NCBI RefSeq assembly: GCF_947387555.1
Contig: NZ_CANDNZ010000003.1
Span: 496,001 to 560,000 of the forward strand
DNA length: 64,000 nt
Direction of reading: 5' to 3'
Source of the DNA: Thalassomonas sp. RHCl1
GTDB taxonomy: Bacteria; Pseudomonadota; Gammaproteobacteria; Enterobacterales; Alteromonadaceae
The position numbers were made by a program, and so were the translations under genes. Each line of letters starts with the position of its first letter. Within the stretch, counting starts at the first letter, position 1. This document shows, in pieces, positions 8,232-18,800 of the stretch. The notes under the pieces were generated by a model, which had not been told where the DNA came from, did not search any database, and saw nothing but the letters and a program-made list of their open reading frames with translations.

Positions 8232-10715
8232 ATGAGTGCTGAATTTATAAAATGCCTGGAAGAAGTTGAAAAACAATATAAAAACTTTGTTGTCGATCAT
8301 ATCAACAGACTCCCTATGTACCCGTCAAATGCAACCTTAGAAAGACTTTCTAAAACCAATGACCTCTACGGTAAATGTGAGGATTTTAAGCGCGAGCTGC
8401 TGCAAACACAGAAAAACCCGAAATCACCTAAGTCCCGTAGCTGGCAACAGTTAAAAGCAGACTATTCCGTTATCCAAACAGCGGTCAAAAAATGCGGCAG
8501 TTATGTGACATACCGAAAACTAAGAGATAGCTTTAAGGCCCTTAGAGGCTTTAATATGCTCGATGATCAAACGCAAATTTATAAAGTTAAAACCTCTAAG
8601 TTGGAAAAAACAAAGGATAGAGAACGGGATGTAAAGGCCTATGATTTACAGGCGGCTTCCAGTAAGCCTTTTAGCGAAGGTGTTTACCGGCGCTCACAAA
8701 AACAGCATGACTTCCATGGACAAGGATTAAATGCTTTTGGCGAGCGTACCCTGAGCTATTTCGACCAGGTTTATGCCTATAATGTTGGCGCCAATGCCAG
8801 CGCCATGGATGATGTTTTCAGATACCACACGGCAAATAAGAAACGACGGAAAAAACGCGCCGATAATAGCAGTATCCGTGGGGTGATCGATCGTCTTTTA
8901 AATCATAAACTGGCGACCTTGGAGAAGATAGTGAACGGCTTTCAGCCCAAAAACGACGAAAACCGCTTCTTCAAAATCGACAATAATCAGCTGAATGCGA
9001 ATTATCCCTGCCTGATCATCCTTTTTGATGACATTCCCGGTAGTGGCAAAGACATTCCCGAAGGCTACCCTGAGTTTGCTACCCATTGGATCTTGGCTCA
9101 TATCAATCTTCGCCTGCAAGCAGAACAAGCCTGGCCGATCATCACCAGAAGGCAGAGTTTTGGCTTTCTTACGCCCACCATTACCGATGTCCATTCAGGA
9201 GTCAGATTGTCGCTGGGTATTACGCCAAACCAGAAGTTTATCGACTGTGTGATCCAGGGCATTGTCGATGCAGATAAAGCCTTAGGCTCGCTCACTTTTA
9301 ACGATTATAATCCTGCCTGTCCGCATCAGGCGCGCTTTTTGGATTTATCAGAGAAAGAAATAGAAATACACCCGGGGTTATATAAACACATGGTGTTAGA
9401 TAAATTCAGGGGAGGACTTGCCTGTGCCTGTGGCCATAAAATCTTACGGGCCAAGATAGAGGAAAAAGCCAGCAGTAAAGGTCAGGTACTTTCGATAGAA
9501 GATATCAATAGATGCTTTGGTGTTAAAGCGAATAAAGATGAGTTTATGTTAGCTTATAATACCTACGCTACCGGCAATTTGGATGACGATGATGTAGGGC
9601 TACATGACAGTCCGCTCGACAACGACTTCACCCAGTTAGACGTGGAGCAGGAACCTAAGGCGCTGTTTGAACTGCTGATTAATATCTTTACCACGGCATT
9701 AAAAAAATACGCACCGGAGAAAAAACGTACTTATCCGGACTATAAAAACCTGTCGCAGGCGCTTAAACGTATGGCCGATGACATGGTCGTACAAACGGTA
9801 CAGGAAAATCCCTTTTTCGATGTTGAAGATACCTCTGATGATGAGAGCGGCCAGCAAAATTTTTACAGCCCCTCAGGCATGAGCTCCCTCTTTGGCCCTA
9901 TGGTAGCGCTAAAAGAAGCAATGGACTCTTTAGACTTAAATGAAGATCAGATGCCTATTCCCTATAGCTGCTTAAAATATTCCTACTTTGAAGCATCTAT
10001 GTCCTGGAACCGCACCTTAGATAACGAGTACTTTAACCGTGCCGATTTATTATTCGATCACCTGGAAAACATGATGTATAAAGCCGCTTTGCAGAAAGAG
10101 ACTGATCGTGATGATACCTATAAATATGTAAATGAGCACTATGGTCCCACGATTACCAGTCTGATCGATGAGCTTAAGAAAACCAGCACAGTTACTGAGC
10201 CGGATGATGATGAAGATAAGGAATTCTTAATCGGTGCCTTACCTAATGATTTACAGCCCTTTGTCGAGTGGTGTCGAAAACCTCTTATTCTGCATATAGA
10301 TAATAATCCCTGCGTCAACACGACCGATGCGCCGATTATGACCAAGGCATCCAAGCTCACCGACAGCCAGTATTCAGAGCTTAAGATGATTATATTGGAT
10401 ATCACTTCCAGTACTTCGGATCAGGTGAAAGCCTTTGTTGATGATTTTCATCAGCAAGAGAATATTCCATTACTGGTTACTGCCGCCTCTTCGGTTAAAC
10501 ATGGCGAGCTGGGGCTGGACGGCTGGCAACTGGGGGAAAATAAAGTTTACCTGAGTAAAGCTTTGAAGCTGGATCAGGGCTCTTCAAACCTCTACAGCAA
10601 AGTAAAGACGAAGTTAAAGAGAATTACCCGCTCTACCGAGTCCGGTTACAGCCGCTTAAACCGTAGGCTGTTAAGAGAAGCAGTTAACGAAACACTATTG
10701 GCTTCATCAAACTAA
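8232..10715 (+). CDS. 827-residue protein of unknown function
   Basis: The start is well supported by AAGGAAG 6 bases before the ATG, and the gene stands alone. No signal peptide or membrane segment is visible. The first ~220 residues are basic and helical (KKRRKKR around 211). Acidic runs occur around 455-460, 540 and 660. Near the C-terminus, a segment reading IILDITSSTSDQVKAFVDDF and then LLVTAASSVKHGELGLD resembles the strand-turn-lysine layout around the cofactor lysine of fold-type I PLP enzymes. The rest does not look like one, so this is a weak hint. Base composition is closer to the downstream core genes than to the A/T-rich glycan operon. I do not recognise the family. Confidence 0.7.
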   Translation: MSAEFIKCLEEVEKQYKNFVVDHINRLPMYPSNATLERLSKTNDLYGKCEDFKRELLQTQKNPKSPKSRSWQQLKADYSVIQTAVKKCGSYVTYRKLRDSFKALRGFNMLDDQTQIYKVKTSKLEKTKDRERDVKAYDLQAASSKPFSEGVYRRSQKQHDFHGQGLNAFGERTLSYFDQVYAYNVGANASAMDDVFRYHTANKKRRKKRADNSSIRGVIDRLLNHKLATLEKIVNGFQPKNDENRFFKIDNNQLNANYPCLIILFDDIPGSGKDIPEGYPEFATHWILAHINLRLQAEQAWPIITRRQSFGFLTPTITDVHSGVRLSLGITPNQKFIDCVIQGIVDADKALGSLTFNDYNPACPHQARFLDLSEKEIEIHPGLYKHMVLDKFRGGLACACGHKILRAKIEEKASSKGQVLSIEDINRCFGVKANKDEFMLAYNTYATGNLDDDDVGLHDSPLDNDFTQLDVEQEPKALFELLINIFTTALKKYAPEKKRTYPDYKNLSQALKRMADDMVVQTVQENPFFDVEDTSDDESGQQNFYSPSGMSSLFGPMVALKEAMDSLDLNEDQMPIPYSCLKYSYFEASMSWNRTLDNEYFNRADLLFDHLENMMYKAALQKETDRDDTYKYVNEHYGPTITSLIDELKKTSTVTEPDDDEDKEFLIGALPNDLQPFVEWCRKPLILHIDNNPCVNTTDAPIMTKASKLTDSQYSELKMIILDITSSTSDQVKAFVDDFHQQENIPLLVTAASSVKHGELGLDGWQLGENKVYLSKALKLDQGSSNLYSKVKTKLKRITRSTESGYSRLNRRLLREAVNETLLASSN

Positions 10716-10795
10716 ACAGCATTAATATGGATTAGTTCAGACCAAACCTGAGAATCGGCTCAGTGCCATTAGCAGACATTGGCGGCTTATTAAAC

Positions 10796-10830
10796 AATAG
10801 AAACGGGCTTGTTGACAGCCCGTCTCTATT
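10796..10830. terminator. Bidirectional terminator-like hairpin
   Basis: A 14-base stem (10796-10809 with 10817-10830, one G-T pair) with a 7-base loop lies between the convergent 8232 and 10849 genes. The arms begin with A/T-rich bases, giving short U-runs in both directions. Confidence 0.7.
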
Positions 10831-10848
10831 TGCAACGGCTTCAATAAT

Positions 10849-11655
10849 TTACTTAGCCATTTTCAATAGCTTAGGTTTGTCACCTGAAAAATCAATCCAA
10901 GGATTATCGTTCAAAGTTTCTGTACCTTCTACACTTGGCTCTTCATATCGCATGACGAAGTTTTTTGGTCCGTGAGCATAGGCAACGACTAAACCATAAT
11001 CAGAGTCTAAGTAGCCGCCATGTGGTACCAGGCCGGGGTAACTAATACGCCAAGCTTTGCTATCCAAACCTACGTAACCTAAAGTCAATTTACCCACGAC
11101 ATTATCAGGTAAGACAAAAAACCAAGTCCAGGAACCACCAGAAACGATTGTCATTACTTCATCAATGCCAACACCGGCATTAGAGCTATTTACGTGGAGT
11201 TTGCCAAATTTTTTCTGTAAGTAGTATTTAATTTCTGTTGTCATTGCATTCATATCATACACCTTAGGGTAAGGTGCGACACCAACCTCCGAAGTTGACA
11301 GGTAACCGCCACGGTGTGCTTCAGGCTTGCGTCCGGCCTTCTCGATTTCATCCAATAACTGGCCTCTGTGAAGCGAGAACAAAGACAATAACTTCTCGCT
11401 TTCCTCTTGCGTTACTGCTCGCTTAGTAGACGCTTTAAGAATTGGTTTTGCTTCCTCTGGCAAGGGTAAAGTACTGACTCTCACACCTACTTTTAACAGA
11501 TATTGGTTAACAGCTTCGACCCCGTTTATATCAGCTCTACCATCACTAAATGACAAGGTTAACTGACCTTTGCTTGAAGGTTGGCTTGCAAGCGCTGATG
11601 ACACACTCACAGTTGAAAGTACGGCTATAAAAACCATGTTTAATAACTTGTTCAT
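10849..11655 (-). CDS. Secreted or periplasmic protein of unknown function
   Basis: 268 residues with a clear signal peptide (MNKLLNMVFIAVLSTVSVSS, cleavage likely after ALA near residue 23). The ATG is preceded by AGGAGC. The mature protein has a helical region (about 50-110) and then a strand-rich part with many Trp, Tyr and Gly residues (GGSWTWFFVLPDN, GYLDSDYGLVVAYAHGPKNF). There are no cysteine pairs, no lipobox and no catalytic motif that I recognise. It is monocistronic, between a bidirectional terminator and the promoter region of the EamA gene. Confidence 0.65.
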   Translation of the reverse strand: MNKLLNMVFIAVLSTVSVSSALASQPSSKGQLTLSFSDGRADINGVEAVNQYLLKVGVRVSTLPLPEEAKPILKASTKRAVTQEESEKLLSLFSLHRGQLLDEIEKAGRKPEAHRGGYLSTSEVGVAPYPKVYDMNAMTTEIKYYLQKKFGKLHVNSSNAGVGIDEVMTIVSGGSWTWFFVLPDNVVGKLTLGYVGLDSKAWRISYPGLVPHGGYLDSDYGLVVAYAHGPKNFVMRYEEPSVEGTETLNDNPWIDFSGDKPKLLKMAK

Positions 11656-11830
11656 AATTTGCTCCTGTCAATGCATCACTATGATGCGATTCGGTTAACA
11701 GTGAGCAGTTTAGGAGCAGAGACATCAAAGAAAAACCCGATTTCAGTCAACTTACTGTTCACCGAAGGTAGACTATATCGTTCAATAAACTACATTTATT
11801 TACTATCACTCAACTTAATTATTAACCAAG

Positions 11831-11868
11831 AGTAAACAGTTTTGTTACTGAAGCTATGTTTATCTACT
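11831..11868 (+). promoter_or_regulatory. Bipartite element upstream of EamA gene
   Basis: AGTAAAC (11831-11837), 18 bases, then ATGTTTATCTACT (11856-11868), ending 58 bases before the ATG at 11927. The same two blocks with the same spacing occur before dps (13732-13769), ending 57 bases before its ATG. This is a candidate binding site for the LysR protein encoded between the two genes, or a shared promoter. Confidence 0.5.
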
Positions 11869-11926
11869 GATGCTGGATATTTAGAATTTCAGGTATTCGT
11901 TTTCTATGCCAGTTTTAGAGGTAGTT

Positions 11927-12823
11927 ATGACAAATCTAACGTCTCATGGGTTAGCCATTTTAATGACTCTTTTCATTGCCGGGTCTTTTTTATCTGCGGC
12001 TGAATTATCAGGTGTCATTCATCCTGTTGCTTTAACACTGCTAAGATTTATTGGTGCCGTAATAGCATTTTCCCCGGTAATACTAATGATTCCAAAACAC
12101 AGGTCCGCGATTAAAAAAGTATTACCTAAAAGCTTAATTATCAGCCTTTTTTACTCGGTATTTTTTCTGTGTATGTTCAAATCTTTGGAAACAACAACGG
12201 CACTAAACACTACCGCCCTGTATACCCTGGTGCCATTTATTACTGCTGTCTTGTGCTTTGTTTTCTTCAGAGAAACCATCTCCGGGTATATGTTGAACGC
12301 CTATGCAATAGGAACAGTCGGAGCTATGTGGGTAATATTTAAAGGAGATATCAACACTATCTTTGCTCTATCGCTAAATAATGGCGACTTATACTTTTTA
12401 ATGGGCTGTTTCTCGATGGCAGGATTCTCCATTGCTATGAAAACTTTGTATAAAGGCGAAAGTATGCCAGCCATGGTTTTCTGTACACTAATAGGCGGGG
12501 CTATTTGGATGACGCTGGTATTGATTTTTATCGGACAGCCACTAGAAATAGAGAAGGTCCGTGAAACAGATTATTTTCATATCCTTTACTTAGCCTTATT
12601 TGCTACTTTATTCTCCACGCTGATAATGCAAAAAGTCACTGTTCAACTTGGTCCAACGAAAGTAATGGCTTATGTATTCATGACGCCAGCGCTAGTCATG
12701 TTGCTGCAATTCGTTTTAAAAGGACAGTCAATTAATAGCCCGATATACCCCGGTATCATACTTTCTGTTATCGCGACATTTTATCTACAAAAAGTTAGCA
12801 CAAACAAAGTTAAGTCGACTTAG
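11927..12823 (+). CDS. EamA/DMT-family membrane exporter
   Basis: About 298 residues with ten hydrophobic segments in two five-helix halves, the layout of drug/metabolite transporters of the EamA type. The ATG at 11927 (protein MTNLTSHG) is chosen over the in-frame ATG at 11906 because AGAGG lies 5 bases upstream of it. The substrate is unknown; family members export amino acids, nucleosides or small drugs. The gene converges on a LysR gene, with overlapping stop codons at 12820-12823. The upstream bipartite element is shared with dps. Confidence 0.85.
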   Translation: MTNLTSHGLAILMTLFIAGSFLSAAELSGVIHPVALTLLRFIGAVIAFSPVILMIPKHRSAIKKVLPKSLIISLFYSVFFLCMFKSLETTTALNTTALYTLVPFITAVLCFVFFRETISGYMLNAYAIGTVGAMWVIFKGDINTIFALSLNNGDLYFLMGCFSMAGFSIAMKTLYKGESMPAMVFCTLIGGAIWMTLVLIFIGQPLEIEKVRETDYFHILYLALFATLFSTLIMQKVTVQLGPTKVMAYVFMTPALVMLLQFVLKGQSINSPIYPGIILSVIATFYLQKVSTNKVKST

Positions 12824-13707
12824 CCAGGCAAGTGTTCAACTAAAAAATCGATTAAAGTTCTTATTTTTGGTGATTGCTCTTTATGAAATGGATAAATAGC
12901 ATAAAGAGCATGTGTTTCAGCTTGCCAATCCTGAAGTAACTCAACGACATCACCATTAGCTAAAGCATCGTCGACAAACATCCTAGGCGTTAATGTCACA
13001 CCTAATCCGGATATAATCGCTTGTTTTAAGCCCAAACCATTATTTACAGCATAAGAACCAGGGTTTAAATCAACAGATTGAGTTTCTTCGCCTTTTTTGA
13101 AAGTCCAATGTTTTGAAGATGAGAGAGTGTAAATTAAACAGTTATGCAAGGTGAGATCTTCAGGAACTTCCAGTTCAGGAGCATTTTTTAAATATTCCGG
13201 AGCGGCACATACCACCCTTTCAATATCTAATAACTTACGTGATTTTAAACTGGAATTTTTGAGTAGCCCTCCTCCCCTGATAGCGATATCAATCCCTTGT
13301 TCTACTAAGTCTATGTAACTATCACTCATGACGACTTCAATCGAAATTTCAGGATGCAATTTCATAAAGTCACAAATAATGGGGTTTATTTTTAAAACAC
13401 CTAATGTCATTGGGATACTAATTTTGACTGAACCCCTTAGTACATTAGAGGATTCGATCATCGACAGATCAGCACTGGCTAAATTATCTAATATGACTTT
13501 AATCTGATCATAATAGACTTGGCCACTTTCAGTTATATGCAGCTTTCGTGTCGTTCGATTGATAAGAGCTGTTTTTAAAAAGTCTTCTAACTCATTAATA
13601 TTTTTACTGATGGCGGCTTTAGATAAGTTTAAGTCCTCAGCAGCTGCTCTAAAACTGCCAAGTTCTATTACTCGCCTGAATACTTCTATAGCCCTTAATT
13701 TATCCAT
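12820..13707 (-). CDS. LysR-family transcriptional regulator
   Basis: About 295 residues. The N-terminal winged helix-turn-helix is evident (MDKLRAIEVFRRVIELGSF, AAEDLNLSKAAISKNINELE, then NRTTRKLHITESG). The C-terminal part is a periplasmic-binding-like effector domain typical of LysR. The ATG at 13707 is preferred to the in-frame TTG at 13719 because it gives the usual LysR N-terminus. It is transcribed away from dps and towards the EamA gene. Both neighbours carry the same upstream motif, so it probably controls them. The co-inducer is unknown. Confidence 0.9.
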   Translation of the reverse strand: MDKLRAIEVFRRVIELGSFRAAAEDLNLSKAAISKNINELEDFLKTALINRTTRKLHITESGQVYYDQIKVILDNLASADLSMIESSNVLRGSVKISIPMTLGVLKINPIICDFMKLHPEISIEVVMSDSYIDLVEQGIDIAIRGGGLLKNSSLKSRKLLDIERVVCAAPEYLKNAPELEVPEDLTLHNCLIYTLSSSKHWTFKKGEETQSVDLNPGSYAVNNGLGLKQAIISGLGVTLTPRMFVDDALANGDVVELLQDWQAETHALYAIYPFHKEQSPKIRTLIDFLVEHLPG

Positions 13708-13731
13708 TGAACTTCTCAATTATCAACTCTC

Positions 13732-13769
13732 AGTAAACTATTCTATCACCAATGTGATGTTTATCTACT
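13732..13769 (+). promoter_or_regulatory. Bipartite element in LysR/dps intergenic region
   Basis: AGTAAAC (13732-13738), 18 bases, then ATGTTTATCTACT (13757-13769), matching the element before the EamA gene in sequence, spacing and distance to the start codon. It lies 25 bases before the LysR start on the other strand, so autoregulation is also possible. Confidence 0.5.
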
Positions 13770-13826
13770 ACAGGTCAGGTTTTATAGTGAATTCATCTTT
13801 TAAACCTTTCATTGGAGATCACAAAA

Positions 13827-14297
13827 ATGAATATAGATATCGGAATAAACGCAGAAAAACGAGTGGAAATTGCACAATCACTCAAGCACTTGCTAGCAGA
13901 CTCATACACGCTTTATTTGCAAACTCATAACTTCCACTGGAACGTAACGGGAGTGCACTTCAGGGAATTGCACTTAATGTTTGAGGAGCAATATAACGAG
14001 TTGGCAACTGCTGTTGATGAAATAGCTGAACGCATACGTTCTCTTGGTGAAGTAGCCCCCGGATCATACAAAGCATTTACCAGATTGAGTTCTATTGCAG
14101 AGGTTGAAGACATTCCAGGTGCGAGTGAGATGGTCAAGATTTTAACTTTGGGTCATAAGCAAATAGTTAAAACCTGCCGAATTGCTCTAAATCTTGCTCA
14201 AAGCGCGGAAGATGAATCATCTGCATCACTGGTATCTGATCGAATGCGTGAGCATGAAAAAACGGCCTGGATGCTTCGTTCAATGCTTTCTGATTAG
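13827..14297 (+). CDS. dps: Dps-family DNA-protection ferritin
   Basis: 156 residues when started at the ATG 13827, which has GGAG 9 bases upstream. An in-frame TTG at 13812 is less likely. The ferroxidase-centre segment is intact: [10 protein letters not shown], then [27 protein letters not shown]. These supply the His, Asp and Glu ligands shared across Dps dimer interfaces. The protein should form a dodecamer that oxidises iron with peroxide and stores it, protecting DNA in the cytoplasm. It is followed 30 bases later by a broken glutathionyl-hydroquinone reductase gene, which suggests an oxidative-stress operon under the adjacent LysR regulator. Confidence 0.92.
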   Translation: MNIDIGINAEKRVEIAQSLKHLLADSYTLYLQTHNFHWNVTGVHFRELHLMFEEQYNELATAVDEIAERIRSLGEVAPGSYKAFTRLSSIAEVEDIPGASEMVKILTLGHKQIVKTCRIALNLAQSAEDESSASLVSDRMREHEKTAWMLRSMLSD

Positions 14298-14327
14298 CCA
14301 CATTGATTTTATAAACGGGAGTAACTT

Positions 14328-15208
14328 ATGGCTGTTTTAGATAAAGATATTTGGAAAATTAATAAAGAAGCAACTGAACTGGCATTTGAAGATAGATTTT
14401 CTTCTGAAGTCATTAGTGAGGAAAACAGGTATCATTTGTATATGTCGCTTGCATGCCCTTTCGCTCATCGCCCCTTGTTGGTTATTAAATACTTGGGTCT
14501 TGATGATGCCATTTCGGTATCCTCGGTTGCTCCAAAACGTTACGACAATGGCTGGCTATTCAACGAACAATTTCCTGACAAAGTAAATGGGAAAAGTCGT
14601 TTGATTGATCTGTATTTAGAGGCAAAGAATGATTACTCGGGAAGAGTATCTGTGCCTGTCCTGTGGGATAAGGCTCATAATACAATTGCCGAGAATGACT
14701 CTTCGTTAATCGCTGAAAACTTAGCTTGCAATTGGCTGGCACTGGCAAAGAACCCCGCAACCTTATTCCAACATCGCTTGAACATGAGATTAGAGAAATG
14801 AATATCTGGTTGCACCAACATATTAATCGTAATGTCTACCACGTGGGATTTGCCAAAAATCAAACGGACTATGATACAGCGAGTTCGGACTACTTTTCTG
14901 CCCTAGAGAACTTGGACAAAAAATTGGAAAGATCATTATATCTTTTTGGCGATAGAATAACTTTATCTGACTTCTTTCTATTGCCGACTCTGGTAAGAAT
15001 GGAAGCTGTATATGAGGTTCACTTCAAAGCTAATTTAAAGCCATTAAAAGCGTTTAAGAACTTATATAGATACATGCTGAACCTGGTAAGCAATGAAAGC
15101 ATTCGTGAGACCGTTGATATAGCTTATATGAAAGCACATTACTATATTTCTCATAGCCATATCAATCCTACAGGCATTATACCATCAGGCCCTGAAATTA
15201 TATGGTAA
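14328..15208 (+). pseudogene. Glutathionyl-hydroquinone reductase (Xi-class GST), frameshifted
   Basis: Two overlapping frames together match one Xi-class glutathione transferase of about 293 residues. The first (14328-14801) has the active-site SLACPFAHR and VPVLWDK...IAEND. The second, in a different frame (usable from about 14740 to 15208), has LIPTSLEHEIREMNIW, YHVGFAKNQ, LFGDRITLSDFFLLPTLVR and the C-terminal HYYISHSHINPTGIIPSGP. The shift lies at about 14730-14765, where the first frame runs on to a stop at 14801. The family reduces glutathionyl-hydroquinones in the cytoplasm. A real mutation or a sequencing error could explain the break; a run of four C bases lies in the interval. It starts 30 bases after dps with a GGGAG site. 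Confidence 0.8.
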
Positions 15209-15810
15209 TTGAATGTCCGCTTGTCGCCACGGAACGAGAAAGTTGAACTTTCAAACCGCTAACAGCACAAAGGCGGACAGCCAAAATCTGATTCACCGGG
15301 GTTAGCAGATGCTCAGTTTTCAAGACGGCACTGCCCCCTCAAGATTCCGGCACAATAATACACCTTTAATAACAAAAACATAATCTTACGTTAATAATCA
15401 ACGCTTTTTAACTATAGAAAAATAGCTATTTTATGAAAAAGTGGAAATTAAGGAAAACAATCACTTATCAATTTAGTAATATTAAAAAATTACTGTATAA
15501 GGGAGCGTAGCAAACTCGGACACCCAAAAACTTACCATCACGCCACGAAAGTTTTAGCTATCGTAATATTACAAAAAGTCAGCAAACTACTACCACAAAT
15601 GAAATATCACCTTTTTATTAAGTAACATAAAAAATTGTTTCAGATCGGTCACTTTTGTCCGGATATTATCGACCACTACAATTGATGGTCTATTGTGCCC
15701 ATGTTAGATTTCGCTACGAGGAAGAATTCTGGAAATATGGAAATTTCTTATTTTCCCCTGGTTCTAGAGATCTACCTTAAATAATACGGATCATTTATGA
15801 GGTAACAATT
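15209..15810. other. Long intergenic region before the beta-helix protein gene
   Basis: 602 bases without a convincing gene. It contains the 244-base dispersed repeat (15263-15506), then a GGACACCCAAAA element (15519-15530) related to the repeats around the transposase gene. The last ~100 bases should carry the promoter of the 15811 gene. Confidence 0.6.
15263..15506. repeat. Dispersed 244-base intergenic repeat, copy A
   Basis: Matches 22401-22644 over an identical length. The first ~89 bases (CAGCACAAAGGCGGACAGCC... to GATTCCGGC) and the last ~80 bases (around TTTTATGAAAAAGTGG and ACTGTATAAGGGA) are nearly identical; the middle is diverged. A shorter related piece lies at 29750-29792. The reverse strand of the first block contains TTTTGGCTGTCC, the core of the tandem repeat beside the transposase gene. 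It has no conserved coding capacity. Confidence 0.75.
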
Positions 15811-18800
15811 TTGAAACTTTTTAATTTAAAGCATGGATTTGCTTTTATCATTTTTTTATTTAGCCATCTGGCTTTTGCGGCTGCGCCAACAGGCAGCCCT
15901 TCTATTTCAGCTCCTGCCAGAGCCTTATCTGGCACTATATTTAATATTTCCTTTTCTACTGTACCTGGGGCCACCAGTTACAGGTTATATGAAAATGGGT
16001 CCCATCTAACCACTAGAACATCCAGTCCAATCGGTCGTCGTTTAACAGTACATGGCTCATATAACTACACCGTCAGGGCTTGTAATAGTTCCGGATGTGG
16101 CCCTGAAAGTAATAAAGTTTATGTGGGGATTGGCGCGAAACCTTCCACCCCTTCTATTTCTGCCCCCTCTCAATCTGAGTCAGGCCAGATATTTAATATC
16201 GGTTTTGGCGGAGTATCTGGCGCAACCAGTTACAAATTATTTGAAAATGGCTCCCACCTGACAACCAGATCTTCAGGCCCAATAAGTCGAAGATTATATG
16301 CGCTAGGCACATATCAATATAATCTACAAGCTTGTAACAGTTTTGGTTGTAGCTCTAACAGTAATACTGTGTCAGTAACCATTGGTTCCAAACCATCGGT
16401 ACCTTCGATTTCAGCCCCCTCTCAGTCTGAGTCAGGCCAGATATTTAATATTAGTTTTGGTGCAGTATCAGGGGCTACCAGTTACAAATTATTTGAGAAT
16501 GGTTCCCACCTGACAACCAAGTATTCAAGTCCAATAGCTCGAAGATTATATGCTGCAGGTACATATCGATATACAGTACAGGCTTGCAATAGTTTTGGCT
16601 GTAGTGGCAATAGTAATACTGCATCCACCACTATAGTGCTTCCTCCACCGCCAAATCGAGCCCCAAGTGCTGCTAATGTAAGCGTTACGGTAAATGAAGA
16701 CAGCTCTGTTGGCGTCGGTTTATCTGGTAGTGATCCTGATGGTGACTCACTGTTTTATTCCATTACATCATCGCCTTCTAAAGGCCAGGTTTCAGGTAGT
16801 GGCTCTAACCGCATCTATACACCAGATGGTAACGCCACAGGAACGGACTCCTTCACTTACTCTGTAACTGATAGTGAATATTCAGCTTCTGCAACTGTTA
16901 GTGTCACAATTCACCCTATAAATGATGAGCCCGAAGGTAGCCTTCAGCCTATCAATGAAATGGACAATGGCATCATTTCGGGTCAATGCAAGGATATTGA
17001 CTCTGATATTAATAAAGTACGTGTCTGGTTAGATGCCGATGGTAATGGTGCCATTGGCGGTGCAGGCGATAAGTCTTTAGGTGAGGCCATATGTGATCAA
17101 AGTGATGGTAGTAAATTTGTTTTCCATATACCTGAAGAATACAAAGGTAAAGCAACGAATAACTATCGTGTTATTGTGCTGGATTATAATAGCAATGGTC
17201 AGCCTGACGGCTATAAGGATCTGGGCTATCACCAAATAAGATACAATGCGCCACCTACTGTTGAAGTATTATCATCTGGTGAAGTCAGCCTTCCTGATTC
17301 ACGCAATATTACTTTAACAGCACAAGCGCAAGATCATGATGAGGGCGATCTGGCAGGTATTGAACTCGTTAAGTTCTATATTGATGATGTTTACAAAGGT
17401 AATGCTACTCTCACTAACCCCCAAACAGGTGAGTACTCATTCAGCTGGACAGTCCCGAGTCTTGGTACCTATTCCGTTAAAGCAGTGGCTCAAGACAAAA
17501 CTGTTCCTTCTAACAAAAAGGCCGGCTCTACCGTTAGTGGTGCTGTGTCGCTAACAGTAACAAAAAATACCACACCTCCCAGTGGCTTTGTGGAATCAGG
17601 TTTCTATCCTGGCACTAATGTCATCGCACAATTTGACGAAAACGATAAATTAGTGATTAACACAAGCGGCGATGTAGCGAATGTCGAAGCAGTATTAACT
17701 GGTAATAACCACACCCAAAATGCCAGGGAGGTAGGCGATAAATGGGAAGTTAACCTAAGAGACTTAGAATCAACTCCTGGACACTACAAAATCGATCTTG
17801 TTGCGATAGATAGTGAAGGTTCAAGGGTGCCAATTGCCAGCGATATTCATTTTAATGTGTGCACAGGAGAAGGCCGAAATGGAATACTTACACCAGAAGA
17901 GTTTGGGGCCAACGGTGATGGTATAATAGATGACACTAGTGCTTTTAAAGCCGCGTTATCCTGCTCATCTGGTAAAGTTCTAGGTCGAACTAGTAATATA
18001 CCTTATACCGATATTGACTCTAAACTTTTATTGGCGAGCAAAAAAACCTACTGCATAAATAGCCCGATTCAACTTGAGAAAAAAGGCCTGTACATAAGAA
18101 CTAAAGATGGTGATACATTAACCGCCCCCGAATGGGCAACCATCAAAGTGTGTGACTACTCTTCTGATAATATCGGCTCAATATTTGATGGCAACATTAA
18201 CAATTCTCGTTTAGCTGTTGATGTTCAGTATTTAAATGCTGTAGGTTATTTTGCTGACAGTAGCAAAGATGCCTTTGAAGACTGGATTAAGTTACCTTTT
18301 AATGAAACGCATGCAGATAAACTCTGTAAAGAAGACGGTGAAAAAGTCTGTGAAGAAGTCTGTAGTAAAGACAACAGTTGCAAACAAAATTATTACCACT
18401 CATTGTTATATATAAAGAGTGCTGGCTTTGTCCGTGTATCAAATATTCATAGTAGTGGTTTTACTCACCCTATTAATGTTCATGGCATTAGAGGTTTTGA
18501 TATCAAGAAAATCAAAAATGAAGGTTTCATGGACCAGCTACTTAATATAGGAGCGTTAGACGGAGAGCAGGATGCATTTACTAAAGTATTTGACCATGGC
18601 TATGCTTGCCGACATGGTTTTGATGAATTAAGAAAGTTACCAGAAGATAAAAAATTCTGTAATGCGAATAAAGGAGCTAGTAATGAAGAACCTGTAGGTG
18701 GAAATTGGACATCAGCTGTCAGGATAGACAGAGTTACAATAAGAGATGAAGGTTATTCATTTGTTAGAGATATCTCGGATATTTGGAGTCAAAACTCAGG

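Noticed and set aside
15433-15509. Short open frame inside dispersed repeat A (begins MKKWKLRKT)
   Set aside because: Copy B stops after 11 codons and the frame is not conserved, so the repeat is non-coding.
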